A stretch of DNA of 33,381 bases, taken from Bacillota bacterium. GTDB lineage: Bacteria > Bacillota > Clostridia > Oscillospirales > Oscillospiraceae. Made by a program: the position numbers and the translations under genes. Where the stretch lies: the NCBI GenBank assembly GCA_029268085.1, contig JAJUHD010000003.1:1-33381 (forward strand). The letters run 5' to 3'. Each line of letters begins with the position of its first letter. Positions within the stretch are counted from its first letter, which is position 1. This document shows positions 1 through 5,912 of this stretch, piece by piece. Below the pieces are notes generated by a model that was not told the DNA's origin, did no database searches, and saw only the letters and a list, made by a program, of their open reading frames with translations.

Positions 1-1
1 A

Positions 2-79
2 AAAATCGGAGAAGCTTATGTTTCAGCCGCGCGTACGCGCCCTAAATACATCGGCGGTTCAAGAGCGCAGTACGAATAA
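2..79 (+). CDS. C-terminal end of an unidentified protein (5' truncated by the window)
   Basis: The second frame is open from the window edge and stops at a TAA at 77-79, giving about 25 residues that end in RPKYIGGSRAQYE. The amino acid composition looks like a real protein tail and the reading direction matches nfnA downstream. The fragment is too short to identify. About 115 bp separate its stop from the proposed nfnA promoter and I see no clear intrinsic terminator between them, only a small AT-rich near-palindrome around 121-138 without a T-run. It could be a chance open frame. Confidence 0.45.
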   Translation, partial: KIGEAYVSAARTRPKYIGGSRAQYE

Positions 80-193
80 TAGTTTTTGTAATCCTCAGAG
101 GCATCGGAGGGTGACAAGATTGCAAATAAATTTATTGCCTAATAGAATATTGTGAGAACTTGTTAGGAATAGCTTTTCTTTAAAACGGAATAT

Positions 194-202
194 TGTTATA
201 AT
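194..202 (+). promoter_or_regulatory. Extended -10 promoter for nfnAB
   Basis: TGTTATAAT at 194-202 is a perfect extended -10 element (TGnTATAAT). The -35 region about 17 bp upstream (174-179, TTTTCT) is poor, which is usual for extended -10 promoters. Transcription would start near 209 and give a leader of about 40 nt before the nfnA start at 249. AAGGGGG at 237-243 is the ribosome binding site, 5 nt from the ATG. Confidence 0.6.
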
Positions 203-248
203 ACCATACGGACTGAAATCTGCTTCAGTAATCGGCAAGGGGGTACAT

Positions 249-1100
249 ATGTACAGGATCGTAAAAAAGAGAGAATTGAATAGGGCGGGAACAACGATCG
301 AAATGGTCGTCGAAGCGCCTCTTGTAGCGCGGAAATGTCTTGCGGGGCAATTTATAATTTTCCGTCTTGACGAATTCGGTGAACGCGTGCCGCTCACGAT
401 TGCGGATTACGACCGCGAAAAGGGGACTGTGACTATCATGTTCCAGCCCGTCGGAAGGTCAACTCAGATGCTTGCGGAGCTTGGCGAGGGCGATTATATC
501 GTTGATTTTGCCGGACCGCTTGGAAAGCCTACGGAGATGGAAGGCTTAAAACGGGTTGCGGTAGTAGGCGGAGGCGTCGGCTGCGCTATAGCCTATCCCG
601 TTGCAAAGGCGATGCACGCCAAAGGCATCGAGGTGGATATGATAGCAGGCTTCAGAAACAAGGATATTGTAATGCTTGAAGAAGAAATGAAGGCGAACTG
701 CACCAATCTGTATATTACAACAGACGACGGAAGCTATGGTGAAAAAGGCTTTGTGACGGACAAGCTTAAAGCGCTGATAGAATCCGGCAGACAATATGAC
801 GAGGTAGTGGCTATAGGTCCCGGCGTGATGATGAAATTCATAAGCTTGACGACAAAGCCCTATGGGATTAAGACGGTAGTTTCTCTCAATCCTATAATGA
901 TAGACGGAACGGGAATGTGCGGCGGCTGCCGCGTATCGGTCGGCGGAGAAACGAAATTCGCCTGCGTAGACGGACCAGAGTTTGACGGGCACCTTGTCGA
1001 CTGGGACGAGCTTCTGCGCAGGGGCGCGTTCTATAAAGATGAAGAATCCGAGCAGAAAGAACATGTCTGCCATCTGACGGGAGGTGTACGCCATGCCTGA
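249..1100 (+). CDS. nfnA: Ferredoxin-NADP+ reductase subunit alpha (NfnA-type, FAD and [2Fe-2S])
   Basis: This is the small subunit of the NADH-dependent ferredoxin:NADP+ oxidoreductase / sulfide dehydrogenase family. Known members carry FAD and a [2Fe-2S] cluster and work with the GltA/NfnB-like large subunit in flavin-based electron bifurcation. In the 283-residue protein I see the FAD-binding RVPLTI motif (46-51), the glycine-rich nucleotide site GGGVGCAIAYP (107-117), and a C-terminal cluster site with Cys224, Cys227 and Cys239 (MCGGCR...FACVDGP). The length is normal for the family (about 280). The start is ATG 249 after AAGGGGG. The gene overlaps nfnB by 8 bp, so the two are likely translationally coupled. 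A relative such as dihydroorotate dehydrogenase electron transfer subunit PyrK is less likely, because the neighbour is GltA-like and not pyrD. Confidence 0.9.
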   Translation: MYRIVKKRELNRAGTTIEMVVEAPLVARKCLAGQFIIFRLDEFGERVPLTIADYDREKGTVTIMFQPVGRSTQMLAELGEGDYIVDFAGPLGKPTEMEGLKRVAVVGGGVGCAIAYPVAKAMHAKGIEVDMIAGFRNKDIVMLEEEMKANCTNLYITTDDGSYGEKGFVTDKLKALIESGRQYDEVVAIGPGVMMKFISLTTKPYGIKTVVSLNPIMIDGTGMCGGCRVSVGGETKFACVDGPEFDGHLVDWDELLRRGAFYKDEESEQKEHVCHLTGGVRHA

Positions 1101-2487
1101 TATGTCTCTGAACAAATATCCGATGCCCGAACAGGAGCCGAACGTCCGGAATAAGAATTTCCTTGAGGTGGCAAAGGGCTACACAGCCGATATTGCCCAG
1201 AGTGAAGCTAACCGTTGTCTGAACTGCAAAAACAAGCCATGCGTTTCCGGCTGTCCTGTGAATGTCCGCATACCGGAATTCATCTCCAAGGTTGCCGAGG
1301 GAAGCTTCGACGAGGCTTATGAGATCATTACATCGACAAATTCCCTGCCCGCTGTCTGCGGCAGGGTCTGCCCGCAGGAAAGCCAGTGCGAGGGGAAATG
1401 CGTCCGCGGGATCAAGGGCGAACCGGTCGCGATAGGCCGTCTCGAACGCTTTGTAGCGGACTACCACAGAGATAATTTGTCGAATAATACCGAAACGGCA
1501 AAGAAGCCGGAAACTAATGGTCACAGGGTCGCGGTTATCGGCTCAGGACCCGCAGGGCTCACCTGCGCAGGAGACCTTTCGCGTCTGGGCTATGAGGTTA
1601 CGGTTTTCGAAGCTTTCCACAAAGCGGGCGGCGTGCTTGTTTACGGCATACCGGAGTTTCGTCTGCCTAAGGCAATTGTGCAGAGCGAGATAGAGAATCT
1701 TGAGGCGATGGGCGTTAAAATAGTTACGAATGCGATCGTAGGCAGGGCAATGAGCATAGATGAACTATTCGAGGATGGCTTTGAGGCGGTATTTATCGGC
1801 TCGGGAGCGGGACTTCCGCAGTTTCTTGGTATTCCGGGCGAAAACCTGCTCGGCGTGTATTCGGCTAACGAATACCTTACGAGGATAAACCTTATGAAGG
1901 CCTATTTGCCTGAATACGATACGCCGATAAAGAAGGCAAAGCGCGTCGCCGTCGTAGGCGGCGGAAACGTCGCGATGGATGCTGCACGCTGTGCAAAGCG
2001 CATGGGCGCGGAAGAGGTGTTCATCGTCTACCGCCGCAGTATGGAGGAACTTCCCGCGCGAAAAGAGGAAGTCCACCATGCTATGGAGGAGGGAATCGTC
2101 TTTAAGCTTTTGAATAATCCCGTTGCAGTTCTAGGAGATGAGAACGGGTATGTTAGAGGGCTTGAGTGCCTGCGAATGGAGCTCGGCGAGCCGGACGAAT
2201 CGGGACGCCGCAGGCCTGTCGAAATAAAGGATTCGAATTTTGTTTTGGACGTCGATGCCGTGATTATCGCTATCGGCACGAGCCCGAACCCCCTCATAAA
2301 GTCTACGACAAAAGGGCTTGATACGAACAAAAAAGGCGGCATAATCGCAGACGATAACGCTGCGACGTCAAGAGAGGGTGTTTTTGCGGGCGGCGATGCC
2401 GTTACGGGAGCCGCGACGGTTATACTTGCAATGGGCGCGGGAAAAACCGCCGCGCAGAGTATTGATAAGTACATAATGAGCAAATAA
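1093..2487 (+). CDS. nfnB: NADPH-binding GltA/NfnB-type flavoprotein subunit
   Basis: This 464-residue protein resembles glutamate synthase small subunits and NfnB. Next to nfnA, NfnB is the better reading: the subunit that binds NADPH and passes electrons through flavin and Fe-S centres to ferredoxin. The N-terminus has two Cys groups for [4Fe-4S] clusters (Cys42, 45, 50, 54 and Cys89, 93, 99, 103). An FAD Rossmann motif GSGPAG lies near 150-155. A second Rossmann motif GGGNVAMDAAR near 290 is followed by the YRRS segment typical of NADPH binding. A C-terminal GGDAVTGAATV segment closes the FAD domain. I chose ATG 1093 because GGGAGG at 1079-1084 lies 8 nt upstream; an in-frame GTG at 1084 lies inside that ribosome binding site. 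No glutamate synthase large subunit is present in the window. Confidence 0.9.
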   Translation: MPDMSLNKYPMPEQEPNVRNKNFLEVAKGYTADIAQSEANRCLNCKNKPCVSGCPVNVRIPEFISKVAEGSFDEAYEIITSTNSLPAVCGRVCPQESQCEGKCVRGIKGEPVAIGRLERFVADYHRDNLSNNTETAKKPETNGHRVAVIGSGPAGLTCAGDLSRLGYEVTVFEAFHKAGGVLVYGIPEFRLPKAIVQSEIENLEAMGVKIVTNAIVGRAMSIDELFEDGFEAVFIGSGAGLPQFLGIPGENLLGVYSANEYLTRINLMKAYLPEYDTPIKKAKRVAVVGGGNVAMDAARCAKRMGAEEVFIVYRRSMEELPARKEEVHHAMEEGIVFKLLNNPVAVLGDENGYVRGLECLRMELGEPDESGRRRPVEIKDSNFVLDVDAVIIAIGTSPNPLIKSTTKGLDTNKKGGIIADDNAATSREGVFAGGDAVTGAATVILAMGAGKTAAQSIDKYIMSK

Positions 2488-2488
2488 T

Positions 2489-2522
2489 AATAGCGGGACT
2501 GCCAAAGCGGTCCCGCTATTTT
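2489..2522. terminator. Intrinsic terminator between convergent nfnB and coaX-like genes
   Basis: A 14-bp stem with one G-U pair (2489-2502 with 2507-2520) closes a CAAA loop and is followed by TTTT. It starts 2 nt after the nfnB stop. The opposite strand is also T-rich past the stem, so it may serve both convergent genes. Confidence 0.85.
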
Positions 2523-2534
2523 GTGAGCATACTG

Positions 2535-3308
2535 CTATGCACGCCTGTTCTTTTTATAGATCATCCAGAGTCCCCGCATCAAAATCTCCTTGTCGGTAAC
2601 CATTCCCTGCCTTTTGCAATATGGCGTGATAGTATCCGCCCAGTCGCCGCAGCATACGACCGAAACGTGCTCGCCCAGCTCCGCTTCGACTCTTTCCAGC
2701 AGACCGTCTATCATAGCGGCGGAGCCGTGGACTATACCGCTCTGGATGCAGGAATTTGTGGTTTTGCAGATCACCTGAGGCGTTGGTGTAATGCTAACAT
2801 TTGAAAGCATGGCGGCGCCGCGCGCGAGAGCCTCCTGCGAAACCATGGGGCCGGGACTTATGATGCCGCCTACGTAATTGCCACCCTTGTCAATAATCCC
2901 CATTGCGATCGCCGTGCCCATGACGACGATGACGCAGGGCAGGGGATAATCCGCGATTGCGGCGACTGCCGACGCAACGAAGTCTCCTCCCAGTTCAGTG
3001 GGGTCCTCAAGGCGGATGTTGAGCCCTGTTTTGATACCTGGGCCAATTATGATGGGACTGTGTTTCGTTACGAGAGCGACCGCGTCCTTAATAACCGCCG
3101 TGAGCGGAGGAACAACGGAAGAGATGATTGCCCCCTCGACACTTTTTATTTCAAAACCGCGCTGGAGGAAAGCCGATTCAATCAGAACAGCGTATTCGTC
3201 GGCGGTTTTGTTCCTGTCCGAAGATAGACGCAGCATATAAAGAGCCTTTCCCTCATCCATGACGGCGAAGACCACGCTGGTATTATTTATATCGACAGTA
3301 AGTATCAT
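2535..3308 (-). CDS. coaX: Type III pantothenate kinase-like protein (divergent CoaX)
   Basis: CoaX-type enzymes phosphorylate pantothenate in the first step of coenzyme A synthesis. This 257-residue protein has the fold landmarks: an N-terminal phosphate-loop strand with DINNTS (6-11; canonical DxGNT), a GGDF segment at 107-110 in place of the usual GADR, GTA at 131-133, GGIISPGP (147-154) and an IQSGIVHG segment near 188. The length is normal. Several motif residues differ: Gly to Asn in the first motif, Arg to Phe after the retained Asp109, and Val129 where DxGTA normally has Asp. It may be a real kinase with relaxed motifs, or a CoaX-like paralog with another role. AGAGG six nt before the start supports ATG 3308. 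It is a single-gene unit on the minus strand, divergent from the rimP operon. Confidence 0.75.
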   Translation of the reverse strand: MILTVDINNTSVVFAVMDEGKALYMLRLSSDRNKTADEYAVLIESAFLQRGFEIKSVEGAIISSVVPPLTAVIKDAVALVTKHSPIIIGPGIKTGLNIRLEDPTELGGDFVASAVAAIADYPLPCVIVVMGTAIAMGIIDKGGNYVGGIISPGPMVSQEALARGAAMLSNVSITPTPQVICKTTNSCIQSGIVHGSAAMIDGLLERVEAELGEHVSVVCCGDWADTITPYCKRQGMVTDKEILMRGLWMIYKKNRRA

Positions 3309-3397
3309 AAAATGCCTCTTTATATCAACTATAATATAATAAACCTAAAAACGGCAGTGCATGTGTTGTTTTGCTGGCGAGCTTATTTTTAATAACT

Positions 3398-3425
3398 CCG
3401 CTGCGCGGCTATGATATATTATCAT
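3398..3425. repeat. Short GC/AT double hairpin, possible repeat relic
   Basis: CCGC-TGC-GCGG (3398-3408) is followed directly by ATGATA-TAT-TATCAT (3411-3425), two small hairpins in an otherwise AT-rich spacer. The 16-mer at 3399-3414 matches 10516-10531 at 14 of 16 positions (both end in GCGGCTATGA). This may be a degenerate copy of a dispersed intergenic element. The 327-nt spacer 3309-3635 otherwise holds only the rimP promoters and leader. Confidence 0.4.
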
Positions 3426-3448
3426 CACTCTAGCAGAATATATTGCTT

Positions 3449-3477
3449 ATGTCAAATACTTGAAGAGCCTGTATAAT
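3449..3477 (+). promoter_or_regulatory. Upstream (distal) promoter candidate for the rimP operon
   Basis: ATGTCA (3449-3454) and a perfect TATAAT (3472-3477) are separated by 17 bp. The -35 matches consensus at 4 of 6 positions. Transcripts would start near 3484, upstream of the stronger candidate at 3512-3540. Confidence 0.45.
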
Positions 3478-3511
3478 AGCTCTAAAATGCTTGCAAAATC
3501 CAAAATAAGTC

Positions 3512-3540
3512 TTGCATATTAGTATTTTTTATGGTAAAAT
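3512..3540 (+). promoter_or_regulatory. Main promoter of the rimP-nusA-infB operon
   Basis: TTGCAT (3512-3517), a 17-bp spacer and TAAAAT (3535-3540) form a good housekeeping promoter, and TGG just before the -10 adds an extended element. Transcription would start near 3547, leaving a leader of about 89 nt that contains the hairpin at 3570-3593. Confidence 0.75.
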
Positions 3541-3569
3541 ATCAATGTTAGGCAGGAAGATGGAGTGAT

Positions 3570-3593
3570 GAGTGGGTTTCTCCCACTCTTTTT
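3570..3593 (+). terminator. Leader terminator/attenuator upstream of rimP
   Basis: GAGTGGG (3570-3576) pairs perfectly with CCCACTC (3582-3588) around a 5-nt loop and is followed by TTTTTG. This intrinsic terminator lies between the promoter and rimP, so some transcripts must stop before the operon. The stem is only 7 bp and the T-tract is interrupted after five residues, features expected of a terminator that needs NusA. NusA is encoded two genes later. In Bacillus subtilis nusA expression is known to be autoregulated by NusA-dependent attenuation; the same role here is inference. Confidence 0.75.
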
Positions 3594-3635
3594 GTTGATT
3601 ATAAAAAAATTGTAAGAATATGGAATTGGTTTGTT

Positions 3636-4088
3636 ATGAGTAAAATTGTCGACATGGTAACAGAGCTTGCCCGGCCGATCGTTGAGGAAGCGGGCTGCGA
3701 ACTTTGGGACGTTGAATATGTTTCGGAAGGCGGTCAGTGGTATCTGCGCGTATATATTGACAAGGACGACGGAGTATCGATCGACGACTGCGAGAAGGTG
3801 AGCCGCGCTCTCGACCCGATACTCGACGAAAAGGACCCTGTTCCGACCAGCTACATCTTTGAAGTCTCCTCGGCAGGGCTTGAAAGACAGCTTAAGCTGC
3901 CTGCGCATTTTCAAAAGTTTTTGGGTGAAAATGTTGAGGTAAAGCTCTATAAGCCTTTTGAAGGCTCAAAGCTGCACAAGGGTGAACTTGCAGCCTATGA
4001 AAACGGCGGTTTAACTCTTGTCTCCGGCGGCAAATCGATAACTTTTACAAAAGAACAGATCGCAGGCGTGCACATCAGTCTGCTTTGA
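3636..4088 (+). CDS. rimP: Ribosome maturation factor RimP
   Basis: RimP helps mature the 30S ribosomal subunit. The 150-residue protein has the typical two-domain layout: an N-terminal alpha/beta domain with ELARPIVEEAGCELWDVEYV, YLRVYIDKDDGVSIDDCE and the YIFEVSSAGLERQL segment (to about residue 90), then an SH3-like C-terminal domain with the VEVKLYKP strand. The length is normal. It is the first gene of the translation operon and lies 19 nt before nusA. The ATG at 3636 has no clear Shine-Dalgarno sequence (the upstream stretch is AT-rich), which contrasts with the strong sites of its neighbours and may keep translation low. Confidence 0.95.
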   Translation: MSKIVDMVTELARPIVEEAGCELWDVEYVSEGGQWYLRVYIDKDDGVSIDDCEKVSRALDPILDEKDPVPTSYIFEVSSAGLERQLKLPAHFQKFLGENVEVKLYKPFEGSKLHKGELAAYENGGLTLVSGGKSITFTKEQIAGVHISLL

Positions 4089-4107
4089 AATCGGGAGGAA
4101 ATGACAT

Positions 4108-5166
4108 ATGAACGCTGATTTTTTTGCGGCAATCGACGATATAGAACGTGAAAAGGGCATACCCAAGTCCTATATGTTTGAAAAAATCACACAGGCTCTT
4201 TTGGCGGCCTATAAAAAGGACAATCCGGCCTGCGCCGACAATGTCGTCATCAACATGGACGATGAAAAGAAGCGCATCGAAATGTATCTCCGTATGGAGG
4301 TCGTTGATGAAGTAGAGAATCCCGCGACACAGATGCTCCCTGAAGCGGCACAGGGATACTCAAAGCGCGCCAAGGTCGGCAGCTTTGTTGAAGTCCCGAT
4401 TGAAACCAAAAAGTTCGGGCGTATCGCTGCGCAGGCCGCAAAGCAGGTCATAATACAGGGCATCAGGGAAGCTGAGCGCGGCATCATATTCGATGAATTC
4501 ACATCTAAGGAGCAGGAGATATTGACAGGAACCGTCTCCCGCATCGAGCCGCGCACGGGCAGCGTTTCAATAAAGATTAACTCAAACTCCGAATACACAG
4601 AGGCTATGCTTTCCCCAAATGAGCAGATTAAGGGTGAAAGGCTCGTTGAAGGTCAGATGGTCAAGGTCTATGTCGTCGAAGTCAGAAAGTCCACAAGAGG
4701 GCCGCAGGTGCTCATTTCCCGTACGCATCCGGGGCTTGTAAAGCGCCTTTTTGAAATCGAGGTACCCGAGATATTCGATGGTATCGTTGAGATCAAGAGC
4801 ATTGCCAGAGAGGCCGGCAGCCGTACAAAGATCGCCGTCTGGTCGAAAGATCCGGATGTCGACCCGATCGGCGCCTGTGTCGGACCCAAGGGCGGGCGCG
4901 TTGCGGGAATAGTCGATGAGCTCGGCGGAGAAAAGATCGATATCATCAAATACAGCGAGAAGCCCGAGGAATTCATCGCTGCGGCGCTCTCACCGGCGGA
5001 TGCCGTAACAGTTACGATGCTGGACGAGGGCAAGAGCTGCCGCGCTATTGTGCCGGACAGCCAGCTTTCGCTTGCTATCGGCAAGGAAGGGCAGAACGTG
5101 CGCCTTGCCGCAAAGCTTACGGGCTATAAGATCGATATCAAGCCCGAATCCGAAGCTGGATATTAA
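4108..5166 (+). CDS. nusA: Transcription termination/antitermination factor NusA
   Basis: NusA binds RNA polymerase and nascent RNA, and promotes pausing and hairpin-dependent termination. The 352-residue protein has the N-terminal polymerase-binding domain (about 1-125), an S1 domain (about 135-200, with GTVSRIEPRTGSVSIKI), and two KH domains with GACVGPKGGRV and LAIGKEGQNVRLAAKLTGYKIDI. It lacks the C-terminal acidic repeats of proteobacterial NusA, as is usual in Firmicutes. GGGAGG at 4093-4098 precedes ATG 4108 by 9 nt. Expression is probably controlled by the leader terminator at 3570-3593, which gives a simple feedback loop. Confidence 0.96.
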   Translation: MNADFFAAIDDIEREKGIPKSYMFEKITQALLAAYKKDNPACADNVVINMDDEKKRIEMYLRMEVVDEVENPATQMLPEAAQGYSKRAKVGSFVEVPIETKKFGRIAAQAAKQVIIQGIREAERGIIFDEFTSKEQEILTGTVSRIEPRTGSVSIKINSNSEYTEAMLSPNEQIKGERLVEGQMVKVYVVEVRKSTRGPQVLISRTHPGLVKRLFEIEVPEIFDGIVEIKSIAREAGSRTKIAVWSKDPDVDPIGACVGPKGGRVAGIVDELGGEKIDIIKYSEKPEEFIAAALSPADAVTVTMLDEGKSCRAIVPDSQLSLAIGKEGQNVRLAAKLTGYKIDIKPESEAGY

Positions 5167-5194
5167 ACATAAAAATCTGAAAGGGGTGGCCGAA

Positions 5195-5464
5195 GTGCCG
5201 AAAAAAATACCTATGCGACAGTGTACCGGCTGCCGCGAAATGAAACCCAAGCGCGAGCTTATCCGTGTCGTCAGATCGCCTGAAAATGAGATATCCCTCG
5301 ACTTTAAAGGCAAGGCTCAGGGCAGGGGCGCTTATGTATGCAGGAGTCAAGAATGTCTGAAAAAGGCTATTAAGAGCAAGGCGCTGGAGAGATCGCTTGA
5401 AGTGCCGATCCCCGACGAGATATACCTTCAGCTTCAGGAACAGATGGAGGCCGGGGATGAATAA
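5195..5464 (+). CDS. ylxR: YlxR family RNA-binding protein
   Basis: YlxR (DUF448) is a small nucleic-acid-associated protein found between nusA and infB in most Firmicutes; in Bacillus subtilis it has been linked to RNase P modulation. The 89-residue protein shows the family signature IPMRQCTGCREMKPKRELIRVV near the N-terminus and GRGAYVC around residue 46. I chose GTG 5195 because AAGGGG at 5181-5186 lies 8 nt upstream and the protein then starts in the usual PKKIPMRQC context. Upstream codons in the same frame overlap nusA and have no site. The gene overlaps ylxQ by 8 bp. Confidence 0.92.
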   Translation: MPKKIPMRQCTGCREMKPKRELIRVVRSPENEISLDFKGKAQGRGAYVCRSQECLKKAIKSKALERSLEVPIPDEIYLQLQEQMEAGDE

Positions 5465-5912
5465 AGCTCTCAACTACATCGGGCTGGCAAAAAAAGCGGG
5501 GGCGATCGAGATCGGCGAAACAAACGCCGGAGCTGTGATCCGCGCGGGCAAGGGCAGAGTGTTGGTTCTCGCGTCAGATGCTTCGGACAATGCGAGAAGA
5601 AGGGCGGAAAATTTCGTCTACGGAACGCAGACGCCGCTTATAACGCTGCCGTTCACAAAGGAAGAGCTATCGAAGATGACAGGCGTTGGAGGATGTTCGA
5701 TGGCAGCGTTTACGGACATCGGGCTCGCAGCCGCTTTTATGGCGGCGCTTGCGGAAAATGAGCCGTCCTTTATTGAAACGGCAAACCTGCTGGCTCAAAA
5801 GAACGAAAAAGCGCAGATGAGAAAGCGCGAGGCTTTGGCTCACGAGAAAAAGCTGAAGAGAGGAAAATCGGCCGAAATCCCCGCGACGGGTAAGAGGAGG
5901 AAAAACATATGA
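5457..5912 (+). CDS. ylxQ: YlxQ-like ribosomal L7Ae family RNA-binding protein
   Basis: L7Ae-family proteins bind kink-turn RNA. The first ~100 residues match YlxQ: ALNYIGLAKKAGAIEIGE, then a VLVLASDASDNARRRAEN strand-helix and TKEELSKMTG. The 151-residue protein is longer than typical YlxQ (about 100) because of a charged Lys/Arg-rich tail from about residue 110 (QMRKREALAHEKKLKRGK and onward), which could bind RNA. ATG 5457 follows GGAGG (5446-5450) by 6 nt and overlaps the ylxR stop. The stop overlaps the infB start by 4 bp (ATGA). Confidence 0.88.
   Translation: MNKALNYIGLAKKAGAIEIGETNAGAVIRAGKGRVLVLASDASDNARRRAENFVYGTQTPLITLPFTKEELSKMTGVGGCSMAAFTDIGLAAAFMAALAENEPSFIETANLLAQKNEKAQMRKREALAHEKKLKRGKSAEIPATGKRRKNI

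Noticed and set aside
160..180. Possible Rex-type operator upstream of nfnA
   Set aside because: TTGTGA (150-155) and TTGTTA (160-165) resemble half-sites but are direct repeats, not the inverted arrangement a Rex site needs.
2523..2804. Plus-strand open frame over the coaX-like gene
   Set aside because: It overlaps the coaX-like gene in antisense and starts inside the terminator region; the protein has no family features.
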